64,000 nucleotides of DNA from contig DATNFO010000036.1 of NCBI GenBank assembly GCA_035606355.1, positions 62,001 through 126,000 of the forward strand, written 5' to 3'. Position 1 is the first letter of the stretch. Every line of letters begins with the position of its first letter. The notes beneath the pieces were generated by a model. That model worked only from the letters and a program-made list of their open reading frames with translations. It searched no databases and was not told the origin of the DNA. The position numbers and the translations under genes are program-made. Source of the DNA: Sulfopaludibacter sp035606355. Its GTDB lineage: Bacteria; Acidobacteriota; Terriglobia; Bryobacterales; Bryobacteraceae. Shown here one piece after another: positions 25,358-33,266 of this stretch.

Positions 25358-26662
25358 TTACGGCCTCAAGCGATAGAGCATGCGCGGAAACGCGATGGTT
25401 TCGCGAATGTGTTCCAGCCCGCAAATCCACGCGACGCAGCGTTCGATGCCCATGCCGAAACCGGCGTGCGGTACCGTGCCGTACTTGCGCAGGTCGATAT
25501 ACCAGTCGAAGGCTTCCTTGGGAAGCTTGTGCTCTTCGATGCGCTTGAGCAGCAGTTCGGGATCGTGAATACGTTGGCCGCCGCCAATGATTTCGCCGTA
25601 TCCTTCAGGCGCCAGCACGTCCACGCCGAGCACCGTGTCATCGCGATCCGGCGAGGGCTGGAAGTAGAACGCCTTGAAAACGGCGGGAAAGCCCTCCACC
25701 ATCACCGGCCGGTCCTGATCTTGCGTGAGGAGGGTTTCGTCGGTGCCGCCGAAATCGCCGCCCCACTGAATTTCGCTGCCCTTCGCCTGCAGAATCTTCA
25801 CCGCATCGTCATAGCTCATGCGCGGGAAGGGAGCTTTGATGTTTTCGAGCTTCGTGACATCGCGCTCCAGGCGCTTCAACTCCTCCTGGCGGTTTTCCAG
25901 CACACGTCCCGCGATAAAGACCAGTAGCTCTTCGGACACCCGCTTCACGTCTTCGATGGTTGCGTAGGCCATCTCAGGCTCCACCATCCAGAACTCAGTG
26001 AGGTGGCGGCGGGTCTTGGATTTTTCCGCGCGAAAGGTTGGGCCGAAACAATATGTCTTCCCGAATGCCATCGCCGTAGCTTCGTTATAAAGCTGGCCGG
26101 ATTGCGCGAGATAAGCCTTGTCGTCATCGAAGTAATTCACTTCGAAGAGTGTGGTGGTGCCCTCGCAAGCGGCGGGCGTGAAGATCGGCGTATCCACCAG
26201 CGTGAAGCCGTGCGAATCGAAGTAGTCGCGGACCGCTTTGATGATTTCATGGCGAACGCGGATAATCGCGTGCTGCCGCTGGCTGCGCAGCCAGAGATGC
26301 CGCTGCTCCATCAGGAAATCGATGCCGTGCTCTTTCGGCGTAATGGGGTACGGATCGGTCTCCGGAACCCGCTGGATCACCTCCACGTTCTCCACGTCCA
26401 TTTCATATCCGCCCTGCGCCCGCTGCTCGGCGCGGAGCTTGCCCGTCACGATGATGGACGATTCCTGCGTGAGACCCTTGATGGTCTCGAACAGTTCTTC
26501 GGGGAGCGCGCTCTTCACGGCGACGCACTGCATCAGCCCGGTGCCGTCGCGGAGAATCGGGAACGCGATCTTGCCGGAGCGTCGCATGTTGTACAGCCAG
26601 CCGGCTATTTCGACGGTCTCGCCCACATGGTGAGACGCGTCTGCAATTGTGATTCTGTTCAT
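25358..26662 (-). CDS. asnS: Asparaginyl-tRNA synthetase
   Basis: This class II aminoacyl-tRNA synthetase (434 residues) charges tRNA-Asn. The N-terminal OB-fold anticodon-binding domain (about 1-100) includes GWLYNMRRSGKIAFPILRDG. The catalytic domain follows, with FTPAACEGTTTLFEV, motif 2 FRAEKSKTRRHLTEFWMVEPE-like segment, and motif 3 GFGMGIER near the C-terminus. The CEG-TTLF segment and the RRHLTEFW pattern favour Asn over Asp specificity. An in-frame TAGAAT hexamer lies upstream around 26690, giving a short leader. It is the first gene of a three-gene minus-strand operon with arginase and ddl. Confidence 0.95.
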   Translation of the reverse strand: MNRITIADASHHVGETVEIAGWLYNMRRSGKIAFPILRDGTGLMQCVAVKSALPEELFETIKGLTQESSIIVTGKLRAEQRAQGGYEMDVENVEVIQRVPETDPYPITPKEHGIDFLMEQRHLWLRSQRQHAIIRVRHEIIKAVRDYFDSHGFTLVDTPIFTPAACEGTTTLFEVNYFDDDKAYLAQSGQLYNEATAMAFGKTYCFGPTFRAEKSKTRRHLTEFWMVEPEMAYATIEDVKRVSEELLVFIAGRVLENRQEELKRLERDVTKLENIKAPFPRMSYDDAVKILQAKGSEIQWGGDFGGTDETLLTQDQDRPVMVEGFPAVFKAFYFQPSPDRDDTVLGVDVLAPEGYGEIIGGGQRIHDPELLLKRIEEHKLPKEAFDWYIDLRKYGTVPHAGFGMGIERCVAWICGLEHIRETIAFPRMLYRLRP

Positions 26663-26767
26663 AGTAATGTCGGGACGCAGGTAAAGAACTATTCTAGCCG
26701 CGTTGCTGCGAACGTGAAAAACGGCGTGGTATGGAGCGCGCCGTTCGATATACCCGCTGCTCGCGTT
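26663..26767. other. Gap between asnS and a TIM-barrel gene
   Basis: The 105 bp hold a likely asnS promoter on the minus strand (TAGAAT near 26690-26695) and probably the transcript end of the TIM-barrel gene. I see no further gene. Confidence 0.4.
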
Positions 26768-27607
26768 CTACTCTTCCCGGGGAAGATATTCCAGCCCCTC
26801 GAATACTTCCTGGATGGCGTCGAGCGGACTGGTCAGCTCCGGGCGTTCGCGCAATTCGAGGAGGAGCGGCCACTGGTCGCCGCCGCTCTTCAGGAGCCCC
26901 ATCGTTTTTCCCCAGTCAATCGTGCCCGCCTCGGCGAACGGAAACAGGTGCTGATCGTCTTTGCCGTTGTTGTCGTGCACGTGCGTTGAGCGGATGCGCG
27001 GCTTCATCAGGTGGAACTCATTCTCGATTCCAAGGTGCATGTTCGCATGACCCGTGTCGAAGCAGTAGTTCAAACCGATGTGAGTGAGTTCCTCGAACTG
27101 CAACAAACGCTCGGCGCTGGAAAACTCGTTCGGGGTGTTCTCCAGCAGAATCTCTACGCCGCGCTGGCGGGCGAAGATGCTGAGTTCTTCGAGGGCCGAA
27201 AACGCCGCGTCCACCTTCCGCATATCGAACTCTTCGCCGCCGACTCCCATGTGCTGAATGATGTATTTGAACGGCACCGTCTCGGCGATCTCGATCGCGC
27301 GCTTGATTTCGTCCACCATCTGCAGCCGCGCGCTCTTGACGGTCGACGTAATGGTGATGATTGACTGCGGTCCGCTGCGCCCCCAGATTTCGTCGTTGTA
27401 CATCGGCGCGTGCAGGGAGTGCAGCTTCAGATCGGAATCGCGGAACCAGTGGCCGAGTTCGGCGATTTGCGCTTTGTCGCGATAGTCCAGGTGCTGGCGC
27501 GCGCAAAAGATCTCGACGGCGGCGAACCCCGCCTGCTGAATCCTGCTGAGCAGCGCCGTCGTCAAGCGGTGATTGACGAAGACGTGCGTCGAAAGGTAGT
27601 GGTTCAT
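26768..27607 (-). CDS. Xylose-isomerase-like TIM barrel protein (sugar phosphate isomerase/epimerase)
   Basis: This 279-residue cytoplasmic protein starts at the ATG at 27607 (MNHYLSTHVFVNHRLTTALL); the longer open frame upstream overlaps ggt and lacks family features. It has AP-endonuclease-2-type barrel motifs: GFAAVEIFCARQHLDYRD, LHSLHAPMY, IIQHMGVGG, EILLENTPNEFSS with the glutamate ligand, CFDTGHANMH with Asp-His, and STHVHDNNGKDDQHLFPF with the His-Asp pair. The HVHDN-(6)-HL pattern is typical of this family. The function (isomerase, epimerase or AP endonuclease-like) is not resolved. It starts 8 nt after the ggt stop, so the two genes are co-transcribed. Confidence 0.85.
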   Translation of the reverse strand: MNHYLSTHVFVNHRLTTALLSRIQQAGFAAVEIFCARQHLDYRDKAQIAELGHWFRDSDLKLHSLHAPMYNDEIWGRSGPQSIITITSTVKSARLQMVDEIKRAIEIAETVPFKYIIQHMGVGGEEFDMRKVDAAFSALEELSIFARQRGVEILLENTPNEFSSAERLLQFEELTHIGLNYCFDTGHANMHLGIENEFHLMKPRIRSTHVHDNNGKDDQHLFPFAEAGTIDWGKTMGLLKSGGDQWPLLLELRERPELTSPLDAIQEVFEGLEYLPREE

Positions 27608-27615
27608 CGTTGGGG

Positions 27616-29283
27616 TCAGTATCCCTTCGCGGTGCCTTCGGTCCGCGGATCGGCCGCGCCCTGCAGCCAGCCATTGTCGAAGAGAATCGCGGCGCATTCG
27701 CCCTGCGCGTTGACGCGGCGAATGGTGTAGCCGCGCTTTTCGAGGAGCGCCACGGTGTCGGGTGAATAGCCCGGCTCCACGCTGAGCTGGTCCGGCATCC
27801 ACTGGTGGTGGAAGCGCGGCCAGTTGACGGCGTCCTGCACGTTCATGTGGAAATCCATCACGTTGACCATCACCTCCAGAACGGTGTTGATGATCGTGGG
27901 TCCACCGGGCGAACCGAGCGCCAGATACGGCTTCCCATCCTTCAGCACGATGGTGGGCACCATACTCGAAAGCGGCGTTTTGCGCGGCGCAATGGCATTG
28001 GCTTCGCCCTGCAACAACCCGAACATATTCGGTTTGCCGGGGTTCGCCGCGAAATCGTCCATCTCATTGTTCAGCAGAAACCCGAGTCCCTTGGCCGTGA
28101 CCTTGCTGCCATAGCCGCCATTCAGCGTATACGTGACGCTGACGATATTGCCATCGCCATCGGCCACCGTGTAATGCGTCGTCTCGCTGGATTCGTGGCC
28201 CGTCAGCACAGCCGCGTGCACTTCGCTGGAAGGAGTGGCGCGTTCCGGATCGATGGAGGCGCGCAGTTTCTCGATGTACTTCGGATTCAGCAGCGCCTGC
28301 GTGGGCACTTTTACAAAATCTGAGTCGCCCAGGTGGACCGCGCGATCGGCGAAATAGCGGCGCATCGCCTCGGTCATGTAATGCACCACCATGGCGGACC
28401 CTGCGCCGCCCTTTTCGTAACCGGTGCCGTCCAGGATACCGAGCATTTGCAAAATGCCGATGCCGCCGGAACTGGGCGGCGGCGAAGTAATGATGTCGTA
28501 GCCGTGATACTTGCCCGTCAGCGGTTGCCGCTCAATGGCTTTATACTGCTTCAGATCTTCCAGCGTGATGATGCCGCCGTGCTCCTTCATATCGGCAGCC
28601 AGCATACGCGCGGTTTCGCCTTCGTAAAAATCGGCCGCCCCAAGTTTCGCGATGCGTTCCAGTGTGCGTCCGAGATCGGCCTGCACGAACAGTTCGCCGG
28701 GCTCATAATACCGGCCGTCACGCAGGAAGATGCGCTTCGATTCCGGGAACGGACTCAGGCCACGCGCAGCGTTCTTCAGTCCGTTCGCCTGCGAGTAGGA
28801 AAGATGGAAGCCGTGCGACGCGAGTTCGACGGCCGGAGCCACAACGTCCGCCCACGGTTTGCTGCCGAATTTCTTCGATGCGTACTCCAGCCCGCGTACC
28901 GTGCCGGGCACGCCGGACGCCCAGTAACCGCTCGTCGAGTTCTCCGCGGTTTTGTCCTTCGCTTCCACATACATGTTGCGCGAAGCCGCGAGGGGAGCTC
29001 GCTCGCGGAAATCGATGAACGTGGTGCGGCCATCGGCCATGCGCACCAGCATGAAGCCGCCGCCGCCGATATTTCCGGCGCTGGAGTGTGTGACGGCGAG
29101 CGCGAAGCCCACCGCGACGGCGGCATCGACGGCGTTACCTCCCGATTCGAGTATCTTCAGTCCGGCTTCCGTTGCGTGAGGTTCGCGCGTAACTACCATC
29201 CCGCGGCGCGCACGCACCGGTTGTGCGGACCAGGCAGCGGGCAGGGCAGCCGCAATGAGGAGGGCAACTAGGGTGCGGCGCAT
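27616..29283 (-). CDS. ggt: Gamma-glutamyltransferase
   Basis: GGT is an N-terminal nucleophile hydrolase that removes or transfers the gamma-glutamyl group of glutathione and similar peptides. The 555-residue proenzyme has a signal peptide (MRRTLVALLIAAALPAAWSA) and should be periplasmic. It is expected to cleave itself before Thr368 in SETTHYTVADG to give large and small subunits. Other family segments are GGNAVDAAVAVGFAL, GGGGFM-type GNIGGGGFML, FIDFRERAP, NNEMDDFA, and the oxyanion/substrate site PLSSMVPTIV. The lid-loop region looks normal. A TAGAAT hexamer lies 8 nt before the ATG (29292-29297). It pairs with the secreted peptidases of this window in peptide scavenging. Confidence 0.95.
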   Translation of the reverse strand: MRRTLVALLIAAALPAAWSAQPVRARRGMVVTREPHATEAGLKILESGGNAVDAAVAVGFALAVTHSSAGNIGGGGFMLVRMADGRTTFIDFRERAPLAASRNMYVEAKDKTAENSTSGYWASGVPGTVRGLEYASKKFGSKPWADVVAPAVELASHGFHLSYSQANGLKNAARGLSPFPESKRIFLRDGRYYEPGELFVQADLGRTLERIAKLGAADFYEGETARMLAADMKEHGGIITLEDLKQYKAIERQPLTGKYHGYDIITSPPPSSGGIGILQMLGILDGTGYEKGGAGSAMVVHYMTEAMRRYFADRAVHLGDSDFVKVPTQALLNPKYIEKLRASIDPERATPSSEVHAAVLTGHESSETTHYTVADGDGNIVSVTYTLNGGYGSKVTAKGLGFLLNNEMDDFAANPGKPNMFGLLQGEANAIAPRKTPLSSMVPTIVLKDGKPYLALGSPGGPTIINTVLEVMVNVMDFHMNVQDAVNWPRFHHQWMPDQLSVEPGYSPDTVALLEKRGYTIRRVNAQGECAAILFDNGWLQGAADPRTEGTAKGY

Positions 29284-29375
29284 ACAGATAGATTCTACTA
29301 TGGTGCGACGCCGCCGCCACGGTGTCCGGCGGCTATCGGTGCTGAATGTGATTCGCTGGAGGAGCCCTGAACAGT

Positions 29376-30266
29376 CTAGTTCTCAGCCGGAACCCTGGCG
29401 AGCCGGTCTACCACCAACATGCCGATGCGTTCTTTGCGGCTCTCTAATTTCATTCCGCCCTGCGCCTGCAAAGCCCGGAAGATGTCGGGCTCGGAGCTTG
29501 GTTCCACTGCCGCGGAATTCGTGAGGTCCGCCGCCCAGTGTATGTCGAACACATAGTCGCCGGAATCGGACGTGCGGTCGAGCACCGGACGGCCGAGCAC
29601 ACTGCTCAATAGGTCGGCGAGCTGCTGCATGGTGCCGTGCCCTTCGAGCCTTGCCTTGCCGTTCAGGTAGAGAACGATCGGGTCGCGCTTCTCCATCGCG
29701 GGCGCCATCGGCGGCAGATCGCCGGTTCCGCTGGCGACCGACGCAATCGGCGCCGGCGCGGAGGCCTTCGGAAGATCGGTGACCGGCAATGGAGCGGTCG
29801 CGGCATCCGGCGGTTGCGCGGCGGAATGGTTCAATTTCGGCCCACCGTTCGCGAGTGTCAGCACGTATGCGGGCAACTCGCGATTTTCCCGGTGCACTTC
29901 AGCATGGAAGCGCTCACGCAGCAGATTCTGCAGCATCTGTGCGAGCGCTTCCTTCGATGATCCGGGCGGCAGCTTGGCCGCTACGTGATACCGTTCGCTC
30001 TGGATCCACTCCGGACCCGCCAGTTGGTACGGCTTCACTCCGTAGGCATTCAACAGCAGGGTCCTCATCAGCACATTGGTGTAGGTGATTTGCGTGGGGT
30101 CGGTGGTGCCCGGACCTCCGCGGGCGGAAGGAAACACCGGCCCGGCGGCGGGCGGAGGCGCGGCTTTCACAGACGCTACTTCGAAGGCCGGTGCAGCCGG
30201 CGTTTGCGCCAGGCAGGGCAGGGCGCTGAAAGCGAGAATGAGAGAGGCGCGGAGAGAGCGATGCAC
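29376..30266 (-). CDS. TIGR03435 family protein
   Basis: This 296-residue exported protein is the second TIGR03435 member here. It starts at the GTG at 30266, with GAGGT four nt upstream. A signal peptide (about 1-21, ending CLAQ) is followed by FEVASVKAAPPPAAG, the family opening. The central block is LAQMLQNLLRERFHAEVHRE with LPAYVLTLANGGPKL after it, and the C-terminus closes with LVVDRLARVPAEN. A Pro/Ala-rich stretch (about 145-185) interrupts the middle. The function of the family is unknown. It sits between ggt and rlmB on the same strand. Confidence 0.85.
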   Translation of the reverse strand: MHRSLRASLILAFSALPCLAQTPAAPAFEVASVKAAPPPAAGPVFPSARGGPGTTDPTQITYTNVLMRTLLLNAYGVKPYQLAGPEWIQSERYHVAAKLPPGSSKEALAQMLQNLLRERFHAEVHRENRELPAYVLTLANGGPKLNHSAAQPPDAATAPLPVTDLPKASAPAPIASVASGTGDLPPMAPAMEKRDPIVLYLNGKARLEGHGTMQQLADLLSSVLGRPVLDRTSDSGDYVFDIHWAADLTNSAAVEPSSEPDIFRALQAQGGMKLESRKERIGMLVVDRLARVPAEN

Positions 30267-30309
30267 GGAAACCTCACTTCAGTGGTGAGACGAGTTTCGC
30301 CGCCGCCGG

Positions 30310-31023
30310 TTAGCCTGCTCTTTTGCGCCGCCGGCACTCGAACAACACCACGCCGGCGGCTACGGACACATTGAGCGACGATATTTTTCCGGCCATGGGT
30401 ATGCGCACCAGCACGTCGCAATGCTTGCGCACCAGATCGTGCAGACCCTTACCTTCGCCGCCGAGCACGATCGCGGTGGGCGATTGATACTCCACCTTGC
30501 TGTAATCTTCCGTGCCGCGCTCGTCCAAGCCGTAGATCCAATAGCCGCGCTCCTTCAACTCTTCGAGCGCGCGATTCACGTTCGTGACGCGGACTACCGG
30601 AAGATGCTCCAGCGCGCCCGCCGCGGCCTTGGCCACCACATCCGTAATACCCACGGCCCGGCGCTCGGGAATGATGATGCTCCCGGCGCCCGCCGCATGC
30701 GCAGTGCGCACGATCGCGCCGAGATTGTGCGGGTCTTCCACCCCGTCCAGCACCACCACCATATCGGAGGCTACGGCATCTTCGAGATCGGCATACTTCT
30801 TGGCGGCCCCGAGCGCCACCACGCCCTGATGCGCGCTGGTGCCGGCCAGGCGATCCAGCGACGCGCGCGGCTCAAAGCGAACGGGAACGTGCGCGCGCCG
30901 CGCCAGATCGATAATCTCCTGCAGCCGCGGGCCGCCTGCCCCCTGCGCCACCACCACACGATCCAGGGCATGACCGGAGCGGAGCGCCTCCGCGATGGGA
31001 TGAATCCCGCTGAGAATCGGCAC
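30310..31023 (-). CDS. rlmB: 23S rRNA (guanosine-2'-O-)-methyltransferase RlmB
   Basis: This 237-residue TrmH-type SPOUT methyltransferase is expected to methylate the ribose of a guanosine in the 23S peptidyl-transferase loop (G2251 in E. coli numbering). An N-terminal substrate-binding domain (about 1-75, with SAHQGVVALG) precedes the knotted catalytic domain. The three SPOUT motifs are DPHNLGAIVRTAHAAG, IVLGGEGKGL and IPMAGKISSLNVSVAAGV. It starts with GTG at 31023, which overlaps the TAG stop of the AhpD-like gene by 1 nt. Spacing and motif 3 favour RlmB over TrmH. Confidence 0.92.
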   Translation of the reverse strand: MPILSGIHPIAEALRSGHALDRVVVAQGAGGPRLQEIIDLARRAHVPVRFEPRASLDRLAGTSAHQGVVALGAAKKYADLEDAVASDMVVVLDGVEDPHNLGAIVRTAHAAGAGSIIIPERRAVGITDVVAKAAAGALEHLPVVRVTNVNRALEELKERGYWIYGLDERGTEDYSKVEYQSPTAIVLGGEGKGLHDLVRKHCDVLVRIPMAGKISSLNVSVAAGVVLFECRRRKRAG

Positions 31024-31529
31024 TAAGCCTCCGGTTGAATGTTCAAGCCATTATTGAAGCGGTTGGTGAAATTCGAAATGCAGATCACCAGCGTAATTTC
31101 CACAATCTGCTCGCTGGTGAAATGCTCGAACAGGCCGGCGCGAGCTTCATCGGCCGCCGCAGTCTGCGTCAGTTCGCGCGCGTAGCGGATTGCGGCGCGC
31201 TCGGGCTCGGAAAAAATCTGATCCTGCTCGGTCTGGATCGCCTGAATCTCTTCTTCGCTCACGCCGGCCTTGCGCGCTCCGGGCATGTTCGCGGCGATGC
31301 AAAACGCGCACTCGTTCGCGTAAGAGCATGTCAGATAAACCAGGCTTTTGATGCGGCGGTCCACGGACCCGGGGCCCGCCACCGCCGAGTAGAGCGGCAC
31401 GAAGTTTTTGAGAACTTCAGGCCGGTTCGCCATTGCGCGGAAAAACGGATTCGCCTGTTTGCCGCGCGCCTCCAGATTCGCGAGAAACTCATTCTCGGCG
31501 GGATCTACCATCTTGATCGCTGATGCCAT
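31023..31529 (-). CDS. Carboxymuconolactone decarboxylase/AhpD-like protein
   Basis: This encodes 168 residues from the ATG at 31529, chosen because a perfect -10-like TATACT lies 6 nt upstream and because the longer frame adds no family sequence. It belongs to the AhpD-like alkylhydroperoxidase/carboxymuconolactone decarboxylase fold, all alpha. The redox pair is Cys74-x-x-Cys77 in NECAFC. The histidine that normally follows in the AhpD core (CxxCxxxH) is Asn81 here, so peroxidase activity in the AhpD manner is doubtful. The N-terminus overlaps the NUDIX gene by 41 nt, and the stop overlaps rlmB. Confidence 0.85.
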   Translation of the reverse strand: MASAIKMVDPAENEFLANLEARGKQANPFFRAMANRPEVLKNFVPLYSAVAGPGSVDRRIKSLVYLTCSYANECAFCIAANMPGARKAGVSEEEIQAIQTEQDQIFSEPERAAIRYARELTQTAAADEARAGLFEHFTSEQIVEITLVICISNFTNRFNNGLNIQPEA

Positions 31530-31905
31530 GGAACCAGTATAGGAAGTCGCGGTCGCCTTCCACAAAATCCATTTCGATGAGTTCGTGCGGGTGCGCCCAG
31601 CGCATCTCCCGGTAGATCAAGTTGCGCGGCTCGCCGCCGAACGCACGCACGCGATAGAAAATCAGCCCAATCGGCTGCTGCTTGCCGGGATAGGTGAACT
31701 CGTACCGGGTCAACTCTTCGCCCGCGGCGCCATCGATATCGAGCTCCTCTTTCAATTCACGAGCCAGCGCCTGCCCCGGCGATTCGCCCGCTTCCAATTT
31801 ACCGCCGGGAAACTCCCACTTGAGAGGGTGCGACTGTTCCGCAGTGCGCTGACCGACCAGAATGCGGCCCTCCCGCTCTATAATCGCCGCGACCACTTGA
31901 ATCAT
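31489..31905 (-). CDS. NUDIX hydrolase, MutT-like
   Basis: This 138-residue protein starts at the ATG at 31905 (MIQVVAAIIEREGRILVGQR); an upstream in-frame start at 31953 would run into the hairpin repeat. The Nudix box lies at about residues 34-57 (GGKLEAGESPGQALARELKE then ELDI) with the REL-EEL glutamates that bind the metal. WEFPGGK and QRTAEQSHPLKWEF resemble MutT-type 8-oxo-dGTP diphosphatases, which clean the nucleotide pool, but CTP pyrophosphohydrolase-like activity is equally possible. It is the first gene of the overlapping group NUDIX, AhpD-like, rlmB. Confidence 0.88.
   Translation of the reverse strand: MIQVVAAIIEREGRILVGQRTAEQSHPLKWEFPGGKLEAGESPGQALARELKEELDIDGAAGEELTRYEFTYPGKQQPIGLIFYRVRAFGGEPRNLIYREMRWAHPHELIEMDFVEGDRDFLYWFHGISDQDGRSRRE
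31536..31541 (-). promoter_or_regulatory. -10 hexamer 6 nt before a start codon
   Basis: On the minus strand TATACT is followed by 6 nt and the ATG at 31529. A TTGTGG hexamer lies 18 bp upstream as a weak -35. This would be an internal promoter within the NUDIX gene, giving a leaderless transcript. Confidence 0.45.
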
Positions 31906-31945
31906 GCCAACATTGAAACACGATGGGAACAGAGAGGCATCGCTA

Positions 31946-32053
31946 TTCACCACTGAGACGCAGAGGACGCAGAGAGGTCACAGAGAAAACGGATCAGGTG
32001 AACGCTTCGGTTTTCTCTGCGAAACTCTGTGCCCTCAGCGTCTCTGCGGTGAA
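31946..32053. repeat. 108-bp inverted repeat related to that at 13749
   Basis: The left arm begins TTCACCACTGAGACGCAGAG and the right arm is its imperfect reverse complement ending in tctctgcggtgaa. The interior has a second short hairpin around aggtgaacgcttcgg. The core sequence and layout match the element at 13749-13875. It lies between the divergent NUDIX and IscU-like genes, so here it must not end transcription of either. Confidence 0.8.
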
Positions 32054-32081
32054 CTCTTTCCGGTGAACTCCTTCTCGAACC

Positions 32082-32465
32082 ATGTACTCTCCTAAGCTCC
32101 TCGACCACTTCCAAAACCCTCGCAACGTTGGCGAATTGCCTCCGCCTGCGATCACCGTTCAGGTCGCGAATCCGGCGTGCGGCGATGAAATGCGGCTGTC
32201 CGTGTTATTCGCCGCCGGGAAGGTCCGCGATGCCCGCTACAAGGTCCGCGGCTGCACGGCTTCCATCGCGGCAGGGTCCGCGACCGCGGAATGGCTGATC
32301 GATCGGACCCGTGACGAACTGGCTGCTCTTCGTCCTGCCGACATCGAATTGCTGGTGGATGGTCTGGCGGCCGAATCCAAGCATGCCGCGGTGATCTGCG
32401 CCGACGCGGTCAAAGAGATCCTGCGATCCTTTAATTCGCCGACGGGCGTTCCACCCGGTCAATAA
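32082..32465 (+). CDS. IscU/NifU N-terminal-type Fe-S scaffold protein
   Basis: This 127-residue protein belongs to the IscU/SufU/NifU-N family, on which Fe-S clusters are built. It opens MYSPKLLDHFQNPRNVGEL, a typical start. The three cluster cysteines are Cys33 (NPACGDEM), Cys58 (RGCTASIA) and Cys106 (AVICADA), and the conserved aspartate after the first is Asp35. The usual LPPVK motif of IscU is absent, so it resembles SufU-like or stand-alone NifU-N forms. No cysteine desulfurase or other Fe-S assembly gene is nearby. Its 3' end overlaps the convergent TIGR03435 gene by 35 nt. Confidence 0.88.
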   Translation: MYSPKLLDHFQNPRNVGELPPPAITVQVANPACGDEMRLSVLFAAGKVRDARYKVRGCTASIAAGSATAEWLIDRTRDELAALRPADIELLVDGLAAESKHAAVICADAVKEILRSFNSPTGVPPGQ

Positions 32466-33255
32466 TCAGGAGCCGCATCGGGATCTTCTGCGATTCCAAC
32501 TTCAGCCCAAGTTGCAGCCGCATCGCCTGGCCCAGGTTCGTATCGTCCTGCGACGACGCCCATTCGAGGCTGAAATCGTAGTTTCCCGTGAGGCCGGTGC
32601 GATCGACCACCGGTTTATCAAGCTCGTGTGTGATTCCCGGAAGAGAACTCGCCAGGAGCGCGATGGGCACATTGCGAGCCGCCCGCCGGTCCGTAGCCCG
32701 CTCGCTATAAGGCATCGGCATAATCCCGCCACACGCCGCGGGAAACAGTTCGTCTGGTGGTCCGGCTTCGCTGTTACAACCGGCTCCGTTTGGGTTCGGC
32801 CGCAGATTGGGTCCGGTCTGCCCCGCCTTCACCAGCACCAGCGCGTAACCGGGAACTTGCTGTTCCTCGTAATGAATGGCCAGCTTGAAGCGCTCTTCCA
32901 ACAGGCTCTGCATCATCTCTCGCATCTGGTCCTTGGTTGCGTTGACGTTCGCCCGCGCTTGTATGTCGAACCGATCCGTGATGGCCCAGTGCGGTAGCTT
33001 CGCCGTAATTCGCGCAAGCTCCGTAGCGGGAATCTTAAACGCGAACTGTAAGTAAATAGTGAATGGCTGATTGATCGCCGAAAACACGCCGCCGGTTGGC
33101 CGGAAGACATTCCCGTTGCCCAGGGGAAAGTTCGAACTGGCTTGGCCGCCGGACGTATTCGGTTTGATGGAGGCCACCTCGAAGGTAAGCTTCGACGGCG
33201 TTTGCGCCTGCCCGTGCGCGAGAAGCAGTAACAACAGGGCAGCAGGCAGTTTCAT
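32431..33255 (-). CDS. TIGR03435 family protein
   Basis: This 274-residue exported protein is the third TIGR03435 member in the window. A signal peptide (about 1-17, ending HGQA) precedes LTFEVASIKPNTSG. The family block is MREMMQSLLEERFKLAIHYE with VPGYALVLVKAG after it. The C-terminal block includes LPGITHELDKPVVDRTGLTG, YDFSLEW, and the closing LLIIDRVERPSAN. It contains two cysteines (about 160 and 177) absent from the other two copies. Its start lies 11 nt downstream of the methyltransferase stop on the same strand, and its end overlaps iscU. Confidence 0.86.
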   Translation of the reverse strand: MKLPAALLLLLLAHGQAQTPSKLTFEVASIKPNTSGGQASSNFPLGNGNVFRPTGGVFSAINQPFTIYLQFAFKIPATELARITAKLPHWAITDRFDIQARANVNATKDQMREMMQSLLEERFKLAIHYEEQQVPGYALVLVKAGQTGPNLRPNPNGAGCNSEAGPPDELFPAACGGIMPMPYSERATDRRAARNVPIALLASSLPGITHELDKPVVDRTGLTGNYDFSLEWASSQDDTNLGQAMRLQLGLKLESQKIPMRLLIIDRVERPSAN

Positions 33256-33266
33256 GGGCGTATGAG

